A stretch of 10,648 nucleotides of DNA from CAZXCQ01 sp964639275 (lineage in GTDB: Bacteria > Desulfobacterota > DSM-4660 > Desulfatiglandales > Desulfatiglandaceae). The translations under genes were made by a program, and so were the position numbers. Shown piece by piece: positions 1 through 6,110 of this stretch. Each line of letters opens with the position of its first letter. The first letter of the stretch is position 1. Location: the NCBI GenBank assembly GCA_964639275.1, contig CAZXCQ010000213.1, positions 1 to 10,648 of the forward strand, in the 5' to 3' direction. The notes beneath the pieces were generated by a model that was given only the letters and a program-made list of their open reading frames with translations, did no database searches and was not told where the DNA came from.

Positions 1-85
1 AACGAGACCACGCAACAGAACTCCGGCCAGCAGATCACCATCAGAAAGTTCCTCCGGCTTCCGGTCCTCTGCCACGCTGACTGTA
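1..85 (-). pseudogene. 3' continuation of interrupted DUF4062 gene (partial, runs off left edge)
   Basis: Read on the minus strand, the first 100 bases are open in one frame and give ...VAEDRKPEELSDG then DLLAGVLLRGLV before the edge. I read this as the continuation of the DUF4062 gene whose first part ends at 1566 on the far side of the IS630 element: ARKL at the break followed by VSVAEDRKPEELSD is a plausible join, and as far as I recall DUF4062 proteins continue past this point. If one TA is kept when the element is removed, the two parts are out of register by one base. Either a small indel exists or the exact element end differs. The alternative is an unrelated downstream gene. Confidence 0.5.
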
Positions 86-109
86 GTATGTACCGTAATT
101 CCTGATACT
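86..109 (+). repeat. IS630 left terminal inverted repeat
   Basis: Read inward it begins GTATGTACCG and ends TGATACT. It pairs with the complement of 1543-1566 at 17 of 24 positions, and TA (84-85) lies directly outside. Confidence 0.65.
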
Positions 110-131
110 TAAGTTTTTACTTGACAGGTTT

Positions 132-1463
132 TTACCCTTGCTCGAGATAGTGGGTCAATCCCTCTTCTCCAAAAAGCTTCCGTCCAGTATATTCTTCTTC
201 AGCATTGAGAGCGTATTGATTATCCAGTGTCTCGTCTTCGGACCAGTACTTGTCTTCCTGCTCAATGAGCTTTGAGATGATTTCTTGAACGATTTCAGGG
301 GTTACTTTTGCAAAAGCCTCCGGTAACCGTTTGCGTAACCCCTCCATTGTAAAGTCACAGTGGTCAGCCATATAGTTCTTCACCACAGCCCAGCAAGTCT
401 CGATGGGCTGAAGTTCAGGGTGATACGGAGGAATGCGCAGAATAGAAACATTTTGTTCGGCGGCAAGTTGATCCAACCGATACTCCGGCACTGGCGCCAA
501 TCGGGCGCATAGCTCAAACAGTTCTGATTTAAGCATGTCCTCACGGCAAGGATATCCATTACGCAGCAACCAGAAGGTCAATTCTTCCTTTGTATGGCTC
601 TTCCACGGAAAAGATTGTTCGGACAAGACGTTATGATACTTGGCGTTATCCAGAATCACCAACGATTCAGATGCAATGTTCGGCAATAGTTGAGATCGAA
701 ACCATTTCGAAAAGTTCTCCCAATTCATTTGCCCATGGTAGTCGCCAGTACGCTTCTTGGCCTCGAAAACCAGCTGAGCACCATCAACCCAGCCATCCTT
801 TGTGATCGCATGGACCACAATCAAACGCCGCCCTGCACCAGAGGGCTTGTTCACTAAAGGGCCATCTTCTTCAAGATACCAGGTAAAGGGGCTGGAATGA
901 TTCTTGTTGATATAGGTCTCGTCCAGGTAAACTTCGGGGCGTTTCAATGTCCCGTCCGGGTTCCGGTTGGAGCGTTTGGCCCGAAGGTATGCCCGACGCG
1001 CCACAATCACATAATCCTTCTCCTTCAGACTATTTCTCCTGCGCCCTTCTCCGTGAGTAAACCCCCATCTTTTGAGCGCCCGCCAAAGGGTCATCCGGGC
1101 AATATCAATGCCGTGCTCGGAGAAAAGGAAATGAGCAACGCGCTCAATGCTCACACGCTGACCATGTAAATTTTCCGATCGGATGAATTGCCGTACAATG
1201 GGTTGAATGTTCTGAAAAGTAGGCTCCGGAGGCCTCCCTGGACGCTTTGCCGGCAGAGCTACAACACTTTCACCCCTACGAGCATATTGAGCCATGATCC
1301 TTTTTACCGTGGCTATTCCAATACCCAAACCAGCCGCTGTACGTCCGGCAGGGTCCTTTGTTGATACGGTTTTTCCTGCCTTACGTTCTTCATCAAAATG
1401 TTGTTTTAACCAAATGACCATCTCGATCATCTCAGGTGTAAATTGTTTCCCTTGAACCGGCAT
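132..1463 (-). CDS. IS630-family DDE transposase
   Basis: This 443-residue protein catalyses cut-and-paste transposition of the surrounding element. The N-terminal third (residues about 10-140) is a helix-turn-helix/winged-helix region with a basic linker (PAKRPGRPPE) typical of IS630/Tc1 enzymes. The catalytic triad is visible: D181 in YLDETYIN, D272 in VILDNAKYH, and E355 in PPYHPELQPIE. The D-to-E stretch is longer than in most IS630 enzymes, with an extra segment at about 290-340 rich in Leu, Glu and Arg that resembles transposases of eukaryotic type. The frame is uninterrupted, so the enzyme may be active. It starts at ATG 1463 and ends 46 bp inside the left end of the element. Confidence 0.92.
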   Translation of the reverse strand: MPVQGKQFTPEMIEMVIWLKQHFDEERKAGKTVSTKDPAGRTAAGLGIGIATVKRIMAQYARRGESVVALPAKRPGRPPEPTFQNIQPIVRQFIRSENLHGQRVSIERVAHFLFSEHGIDIARMTLWRALKRWGFTHGEGRRRNSLKEKDYVIVARRAYLRAKRSNRNPDGTLKRPEVYLDETYINKNHSSPFTWYLEEDGPLVNKPSGAGRRLIVVHAITKDGWVDGAQLVFEAKKRTGDYHGQMNWENFSKWFRSQLLPNIASESLVILDNAKYHNVLSEQSFPWKSHTKEELTFWLLRNGYPCREDMLKSELFELCARLAPVPEYRLDQLAAEQNVSILRIPPYHPELQPIETCWAVVKNYMADHCDFTMEGLRKRLPEAFAKVTPEIVQEIISKLIEQEDKYWSEDETLDNQYALNAEEEYTGRKLFGEEGLTHYLEQG

Positions 1464-1542
1464 CTGCCCAATCCCCCTGAAAAAGAAAAAAAATTCATTT
1501 TCCAGCCGGATTTTAGCATATAGCCTTCAAGATGTCAATACT

Positions 1543-1566
1543 AGTATCAAGACTTCCGGTATGGGC
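1543..1566 (-). repeat. IS630 right terminal inverted repeat
   Basis: Partner of 86-109, with TA (1567-1568) directly outside. It includes most of a 10-bp perfect palindrome, ATACTAGTAT (1538-1547). Confidence 0.65.
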
Positions 1567-2156
1567 TATAGTTTGCGGGCTACACCGTGGTCGAGACCCT
1601 GCCATCCTATACGGCTGAGCGGTCGGGCTTCGAATGTGGAGGTCGCCTCTATGGTTTGTTCCGCAATATGGTCTTCATCGCTCGAGGGGCTTATGCCGAA
1701 CCGTTCCTTGAGAAGCTCCACCAGGGCAGCGCGGACTTCCTTTTGGAGTTCAATAACATTCCCGAACCGCTTGTATTTCAGTCCATCGGCATCCAGTTCC
1801 TGGAGCAGCAGGGCGGCACTCTCTTCACGGGAAGTCTTGCGGTCGCCCTTGATGAATGCCAGGGTCGGGAGCTTCATTTCCTTGGAGCAGCGATACTCGA
1901 TATGGGTGATCGAGAGGTCTCCAACACGGGTTCCATATTGAAGCCCCACAATGAGCAGATACACCTGGCAGCGTTCGAGAGCCTTGAGACATCCTTCCGT
2001 AGCCTTGTCGGGGGAGGCCGGCTCGAACTCGTAGAGTACCGGAACGTAATGCACTGAAAGAAAAGGGTCCGTATTGATGAGGTTCTGCACAATGAGGCGC
2101 TCGTCTTCGAGCTCCTTTTGCACCGAACTCACAAACACGCGAAGCTTGGCGCTCAT
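1566..2156 (-). pseudogene. DUF4062-domain protein, 5' part, cut by IS630
   Basis: The open frame encodes 196 residues. The start RVFVSSVQKELEDER is the diagnostic opening of DUF4062, a domain found at the N-terminus of signalling and defence proteins and often compared with TIR-like folds. The domain covers about residues 5-95 and is followed by a linker and TFEARPLSRIGW. The frame stops at TAG 1566-1568, directly at the IS630 junction, so the last codons come from the insertion rather than a natural end. The start ATG (2154-2156) overlaps the stop of the upstream helicase remnant as ATGA and has a GGAGGTG ribosome site about 6 bp upstream, so the two were co-translated. No catalytic function can be assigned. 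Confidence 0.75.
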
Positions 2157-2938
2157 CGTGGCACCTCCGCGCGCACAAGAAGATCAGTCAACTCGTAGTT
2201 CACGCTCGTCACCCCGAAATCCGGTTCCTTGGTAAATGGCTTACGTACATAATAAATCCGGCAGCCATCCTGGCTTATTCCGTATTTTGCCGCCGGATCT
2301 CCTATCTGCCAGGGATCAGCACTCGGGCTCTCTTCCGTAGGAGGCACCAGGACTATTGCCAGGATGAAAACATCCGGCTTGTTCAAGGCGCTTAGGATCT
2401 CAAAAGGGAGGTGGAGCCGACGATAGAGCTCATCCTGCCACTGGTCCACAAGGTTTCCAGGGCAGACGATCATACAGCGATCCAGATCACCCCGGACCAT
2501 CAATTCCTTGATGAAAAGGCCGGCCATGATGGTTTTGCCGGCCCCGGGGTCATCGGCAAGCAGATAGCGAAGGGGCTGCTGGGGGATCATCTCTTCGTAA
2601 ACAGCGGTAATCTGGTGAGGGAGAGGATCGATCAGAGAGGTGTGGACGGCAAGCAGGGGATCAAAGAGATAGGCCATTCCTATGCGGTACGCTTCAGAGA
2701 CCAACCGAAGCATGGCCGCATCGGCATCAAAACTCCAGGATTGCCCGGGCTCAATGACCTCCAGGGCGGGTTCTCTATCCCGGAACAGGAGCTCATTTCC
2801 CGGACGCCCGGATGAGTCTTTATAGGTGAGTTCAACAACAGAGTCGCCGTGCCATTTGACGTTAATGATCGTCACCGGGCCATCCGGCCGGATGCCCTTT
2901 ACTGTAGCTCCTTCCTTGAGATCTTCAAGACGGGCCAT
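2153..2938 (-). pseudogene. DrmD-like SNF2 helicase with internal deletion
   Basis: The start is ATG 2938, not the upstream in-frame codon at 3043, because a strong AAGGAGGGG site (2944-2952) sits just before it. The product of 261 residues opens with MARLEDLKEGATVKGI, then PHQITAVYEEM, the ATP-binding motif ADDPGAGKT (about 128-136), motif Ia-like MIVCPGNLVDQWQDEL and LPFEIL at 177-182. There the helicase stops: DEAH, motifs III-VI and the second RecA lobe are absent. The last 79 residues (YYVRKPFTKEPDFGVTSVNY...) resemble the extreme C-terminus of DUF3883-bearing SNF2 helicases. Full-length relatives, including DISARM DrmD, are about 1,000 residues or more. I infer an in-frame deletion of about 2 kb or more with its junction near 2393. 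The remnant can bind ATP at most and should not work as a translocase. Confidence 0.75.
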
Positions 2939-3303
2939 GCATTCCCCTCCTTTTTGTGAGCCCGTAATGAGCACGGTGCTATTTGCATGATATGGTAAGG
3001 AGATCCGAGTATTCAGATGCGGTCCGGCAACATATTCCCTCACGAGGTGTTCAGCAGGTAGAGTGCGAAATAAAGGGTGCCCATTGATTGAATGAAATTG
3101 AAAAACAAAGTGATCATTTGAAAACTTAAGGAAATTTACCTTAAATTAGCTCATAGATCAAGCAATTATGACGGCCATTACAGGCAGTTGATATTTTACC
3201 AGACAATAAATCCTTCTAATGGCCATACTCAAATCCATTCCGTTTTATCCATCATGGTCCCCCTTTGTGGGTGCTTTTGCCCTAACCTCTCGAATTTTCA
3301 TAG
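2939..3303. other. Intergenic region upstream of the helicase remnant
   Basis: No gene is supported here. The ribosome-binding site of the helicase remnant lies at 2944-2952. An AT-rich stretch (3085-3200) carries a small inverted repeat, TTAAGG (3126-3131) and CCTTAA (3139-3144), in a region that would hold the promoter of the helicase/DUF4062 operon. No convincing -35/-10 pair was found. Confidence 0.5.
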
Positions 3304-3663
3304 CTAATATACTCTCTTTCGCCTCCGCTGACTATGTCTTTCCATCCTTGATGGATGATTTTTTCGTCCCTGGCCATTCCGCCGGGCGAAGATGCAGAGA
3401 TGGAGGATCTGATCGTCGAGGGAAAGGGCGAAACCTGTGATCTTTTTGGACTCAAGGCGAGGATCTGTTCCTCGGCCAACGGAAGGGTAGTTTTCGATCA
3501 CCACCTCAACCAACTCCTCGCGAAGCGCCTCGTCCAGGAGGAGATAGTCCAGATAAGAGGAGTATGCTGATAGGAGGGGAAACATGGTCAGCTTTCTGAA
3601 GGACTGTTTGCGGCCAATTTTGATCTGATCCAAATATGACTTTATGACATTTTGCATTGGCAT
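3304..3663 (-). pseudogene. ARPP-family protein with internal deletion
   Basis: The product of about 119 residues starts MPMQNVIKSYLDQIKIGRKQ, continues with LTMFPLL and DYLLLDEALREELVEV, which is the N-terminal signature of the ARPP (ARG and rhodanese-phosphatase-associated) family. The family normally continues with a GSVPEL...DGEEL...GAKQNR core of about 200 residues. That core is missing: after VEVV the frame goes straight to YPSVGRGTDPRLE and GFALSLDDQILHLCIF, which resembles the family's C-terminal end. A basic tail follows. I infer an in-frame deletion of about 600 bp with its junction near 3500. ATG 3663 is chosen because AAGGAAAGG lies about 6 bp upstream; a GTG at 3666 is also possible. 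The function of the family is not firmly known. Confidence 0.6.
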
Positions 3664-3688
3664 CACACCCTTTCCTTTGGATTTTTGG

Positions 3689-3762
3689 TCATTTTACCAT
3701 GAGGTTTTGACAGATTCGGTCAAAAGCAAAAAAGGTTTTTGAGGTTTTTTCTGGTAAAATGA
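3689..3762. repeat. 11-bp inverted repeat with nested 7-bp hairpin
   Basis: TCATTTTACCA (3689-3699) is perfectly inverted as TGGTAAAATGA (3752-3762). Between them TTTTGAC (3705-3711) and GTCAAAA (3719-3725) form a second hairpin. Read in either direction the outer arms give TGGTAAAAT, which would fit an extended -10 element on both strands, but I found no well-spaced -35. It may be an operator or divergent promoter region for the ARPP and WYL genes. Confidence 0.55.
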
Positions 3763-3840
3763 TGCGGGTGTTGAAGGGAAGGCAAGAATAACATTGATAA
3801 ATTTGTAAAATTGTGTTGTGATATCCAAGACATGCCTCTT

Positions 3841-3964
3841 ACCCCAGTACGATGTTTAACACTTACGGGGCAGGCAGAGTACACGGGGTCACAGAGTTTT
3901 TTGACCCCAGTGAAATGCTTCTGCGAAGCAGAAATTTTATGGGGCAGGCAGGATTCACCCCAGT
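3841..3964. repeat. Cluster of ACCCCAGT / GGGGCAGGCAG repeats
   Basis: ACCCCAGT occurs at 3841-3848, 3904-3911 and 3957-3964. CGGGGCAGGCAG or TGGGGCAGGCAG occurs with its GGGG at 3867 and 3941. Pairings include GGGGTCA (3885-3891) with TGACCCC (3902-3908), and TGCTTC (3916-3921) with GAAGCA (3925-3930), which can extend through AAAT/ATTT and CCCC/GGGG. It has the look of a dispersed intergenic palindromic repeat. Confidence 0.65.
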
Positions 3965-4138
3965 GGAATAGCCCTTCAGGATTACACAGGGCAAGCTAGA
4001 TATCCAGGATCTGCGAAGGTAGGGTACTCCATATAAAGCTTCAAGCGATCCATAAAATCATCAATTTGGTCCCTCCGTGACTCTGAGTGCTCGAACGAGC
4101 GAAGTGAGTGAGCGAGAGATTTTCCTAAGAGGATTGCC

Positions 4139-5152
4139 ATGGCAAGGGGAGACCAATTAGGGAGGCAGTGGAGGATCATCCAGACGTTGATTTCTTCCAG
4201 GAGGGGGAAATCGGCTGCTGAACTGGCATCGGATGTGGATTGCCACCCCAGGACCCTTTACCGGGATCTCGAAGCCCTGCAGGTGGCCGGCTTTCCCATC
4301 TACACCGAGAGGGTGGAGGGGAAGAACCTCTGGTCCCTGCTCGATACGGTAAAGCATCAGATCCCCGTTCCTTTTACCCTGCCTGAGCTCATAGCCCTCT
4401 ATTTCAGCACCGACATGCTTAAGGTCTTTAAGGATACCGTGTTTTACGATTCCCTCGAATCCCTTTCACAGAAGGTGAAAGCCACGCTTCCGCCAGAATC
4501 CCTGAAATATGTGAAAAACATGGAGCAGACCCTACAGGTGGGAATCAAGCCGTACAAGGAATACAGCAAATTCAAGGAGATCATAAACCGGGTCAATGAC
4601 GCGGCCGTCAACCGGAAATCCATCGAGATGGTGTATTACACCATGAGCCGGAAAAAGGAGACCAAACGGAAGGTGGACCCTTACCGGGTATGGTTCTTCA
4701 ACGGGACCTTTTACCTCATCGGCCACTGCCACATGCGAAATGAGGTCAGAATCTTTGCCCTGGACCGCATAAAAATGCTCCATCAGACAAAGGATACCTT
4801 CGAGATCCCGGAGGATTTCAGCTTTGAGGAATTCATCAGGCCCAGCTTCGGGGTATTTCAGGGCGAACCCATGAGGATCAAAGTCTGGTTTTCCCCGGAT
4901 GTGGCCGGTTACATCAAGGAAAAGATCTGGCACGAGAGCCAGGAGATCCACCCCCAGGCCGACGGCTCCATCATTTTCGAGGCCGAGGTGGCAGGGACCG
5001 AGGAAATTAAATTCTGGATCATGAGCTGGGGCTCCCATGCCCTGGTCCTCGAACCGGAATCCCTCCGGGAAGAGATCAGGACGGAGGTTGAGAGCTTGTT
5101 CAATAGGTATGAGAAGGAGGGGGTCACGGAAGAGATAGCGAAAAAAAGTTGA
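4139..5152 (+). CDS. WYL-domain transcriptional regulator (YafY/DeoR type)
   Basis: This complete 337-residue regulator has an N-terminal winged helix (about residues 10-70) with the recognition-helix sequence DCHPRTLYRDLEALQVAGFPI, a helical linker (80-155), a WYL domain (about 160-225) and a C-terminal WCX-type extension (about 245-325). The WYL motif reads FYLIGH at 191-196, with FALDRI at 206-211 supplying the ligand-contacting Arg. WYL proteins sense nucleic-acid or nucleotide ligands and often control defence loci (for example BrxR/CapW). The start is supported by AAGAGGA 5-6 bp upstream. It lies 151 bp before the abiE pair, same strand, with a separate promoter between, and divergent from the ARPP/helicase remnants. 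Its targets are unknown; either neighbour is possible. Confidence 0.88.
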   Translation: MARGDQLGRQWRIIQTLISSRRGKSAAELASDVDCHPRTLYRDLEALQVAGFPIYTERVEGKNLWSLLDTVKHQIPVPFTLPELIALYFSTDMLKVFKDTVFYDSLESLSQKVKATLPPESLKYVKNMEQTLQVGIKPYKEYSKFKEIINRVNDAAVNRKSIEMVYYTMSRKKETKRKVDPYRVWFFNGTFYLIGHCHMRNEVRIFALDRIKMLHQTKDTFEIPEDFSFEEFIRPSFGVFQGEPMRIKVWFSPDVAGYIKEKIWHESQEIHPQADGSIIFEAEVAGTEEIKFWIMSWGSHALVLEPESLREEIRTEVESLFNRYEKEGVTEEIAKKS

Positions 5153-5164
5153 ATTTTTACTCTG

Positions 5165-5189
5165 ATACCCCTAAAAAATTTAGGGGTAT
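5165..5189. promoter_or_regulatory. 11-bp perfect palindrome, candidate operator 1
   Basis: ATACCCCTAAA (5165-5175), a loop of AAA, then the exact complement TTTAGGGGTAT (5179-5189). It begins 12 bp after the WYL stop codon. No T-run follows on either strand, so an operator fits better than an intrinsic terminator. The half-site TACCCCTAAA recurs at 5250-5259 inside the second inverted repeat. It lies 24 bp upstream of the abiE -35 box. Confidence 0.65.
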
Positions 5190-5213
5190 TGCATTATTTC
5201 ATCAAGTATTCGC

Positions 5214-5242
5214 TTGCAATTAGACCACCAACTTGATATTAT
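5214..5242 (+). promoter_or_regulatory. Promoter of abiEi-abiEii
   Basis: TTGCAA (5214-5219), a spacer of exactly 17 bp, then TATTAT (5237-5242): a good sigma-70-type pair. Transcription would start near 5249, leaving a leader of about 55 bases before the abiEi ATG and placing the start inside the second inverted repeat. Confidence 0.7.
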
Positions 5243-5291
5243 GCATCATTACCCCTAAATAATTAAAGGGTGATGATCATTATTATCAAGT
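5231..5291. promoter_or_regulatory. Compound inverted repeat over the abiE start site, candidate operator 2
   Basis: ATCATTACCC (5245-5254) pairs with GGGTGATGAT (5268-5277), with one G-T wobble. Outside it, at equal 6-bp distance on both sides, ACTTGATA (5231-5238) pairs perfectly with TATCAAGT (5284-5291). It covers the -10 box and the predicted start of transcription. It shares the half-site TACCCCTAAA with operator 1. AbiEi proteins are known to repress their own promoters by cooperative binding to two inverted repeats, and this layout matches. Confidence 0.65.
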
Positions 5292-5303
5292 CTGGGGCTG
5301 GAT

Positions 5304-6110
5304 ATGAAGCTGCAAGATTTCTTTTCAACACACCCGGTGTTCACCTATGAGGAACTCGTCGAATTCCTCGCCACCCAAGGCTCCCAAAATGTCAAAACTC
5401 GCGAATCGATTCTGAACCACTATATAAAAACCGGGCGCCTCGTTCGGGCGCGACGTGGGCTCTATCTTACCGTGCCCAGGGGGCACACTCCTGAAAAATG
5501 CCCTGTTGATCCCTATCTCCTAGCATCAAAGATGACCCCGGATTCTGTGCTTGCCTACCATACCGCCCTTCAATTCCACGGGAAGGCCTATTCTGTGCAC
5601 GAGGAATTCCTGTATTTGACCAGATCGAGAAGCCGTCCATTGAATTTCCGGGGCCAGAGATATCGAGGGGTCGCTTTTCCTAAAAAGTTGATAGAAAAAG
5701 AACTGGCCTCCTTTGCCGTGTCACTGGTTGAAAGGTCAGGGCTTGACGTTCGGGTGACCACCCTGGAAAGGACTCTTGTGGATGTGCTGGACCGTCCTTC
5801 CCTTGGAGGAACCTGGGAAGAGATCTGGAGGTCTTTGGAGTTGGTCGAGTTCTTTGACCTCGATAAGGTGGTTGAGTACACCATGCACCTAGGCAATGCG
5901 ACCTCTGCCGCAAAGGTGGGGTTTTTCCTGGAGCAACATAAGGACACATTGATGCCCGATGCAGATCACCTTGACCGCCTCCGCTCACATGTACCGGTTC
6001 AGCCCCACTATATGGTACGGAATGGACGGAAGGCGGGCCGCTTTGTAAGAGGGTGGAATTTAGTCGTGCCTCCCGAGATATTCGAAAGACGATGGGAGGA
6101 GATGCTTTGA
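5304..6110 (+). CDS. abiEi: AbiEi-type antitoxin and autorepressor (type IV TA system)
   Basis: The 268-residue protein matches the AbiEi family (COG5340-like). It has an N-terminal winged helix (about 6-60) with SQNVKTRESILNHYIKTGRL and RRGLYLTVPRG, a central LASKMTPDSVLAYHTALQFHG segment, and a C-terminal half with RVTTLERTLVDVLDRP and AKVGFFLEQHKDTLMP. In known AbiE systems the N-terminal domain represses the operon and the C-terminal domain neutralises the toxin without a stable complex. It starts at ATG 5304 behind a weak GGGGCTGGA site. It is directly followed by abiEii, and its stop TGA (6108-6110) overlaps the likely abiEii start. It appears intact. Confidence 0.9.
   Translation: MKLQDFFSTHPVFTYEELVEFLATQGSQNVKTRESILNHYIKTGRLVRARRGLYLTVPRGHTPEKCPVDPYLLASKMTPDSVLAYHTALQFHGKAYSVHEEFLYLTRSRSRPLNFRGQRYRGVAFPKKLIEKELASFAVSLVERSGLDVRVTTLERTLVDVLDRPSLGGTWEEIWRSLELVEFFDLDKVVEYTMHLGNATSAAKVGFFLEQHKDTLMPDADHLDRLRSHVPVQPHYMVRNGRKAGRFVRGWNLVVPPEIFERRWEEML

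Larger units (their letters stand above)
86..1566 (-). mobile_element. IS630-family insertion sequence, complete
   Basis: The element carries one DDE transposase (132-1463, minus) between imperfect terminal inverted repeats of about 24 bp (86-109 and 1543-1566). Seventeen of 24 positions match, including TACCG and TGATACT. A TA dinucleotide flanks each end (84-85 and 1567-1568), as expected for IS630/Tc1-mariner elements, which duplicate TA. The length is about 1.48 kb. It lies within the DUF4062 reading frame of the minus-strand defence-like operon. Confidence 0.8.
3667..4138. other. Repeat-rich non-coding region
   Basis: This 472-bp divergent region between the ARPP remnant (minus) and the WYL gene (plus) holds an 11-bp inverted repeat at 3689-3762, a cluster of short direct and inverted repeats at 3841-3964, and a purine-rich segment (4089-4118) with GCTCG/CGAGC pairing and GAGCGA/GAGTGA iterations. 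Short open frames here run through repeats and are not supported as genes. The ribosome-binding site for the WYL gene (AAGAGGA, 4127-4133) closes the region. Confidence 0.6.

Noticed and set aside
3282..3479. Alternative minus-strand frame MAEEQILALSPKR...
   Set aside because: It overlaps the ARPP remnant in another frame and shows no recognisable family features.
3811..3999. 62-codon plus-strand frame in the repeat cluster
   Set aside because: Its repeated LTPV/GQAE peptides are translations of the direct repeats, not a protein.
3982..4179. 65-codon minus-strand frame with YMEYPTFADPGYLACPV
   Set aside because: It overlaps the WYL start and the purine repeat, has no good ribosome site, and looks like an intergenic repeat read by chance.
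4532..5038. 168-codon minus-strand frame opposite the WYL gene
   Set aside because: It is the antisense shadow of a well-supported gene with low-complexity, non-family sequence.
5165..5189. Intrinsic terminator of the WYL gene
   Set aside because: The hairpin is strong but no T-tract follows on either strand, and its half-site recurs at the abiE promoter, so an operator is preferred.
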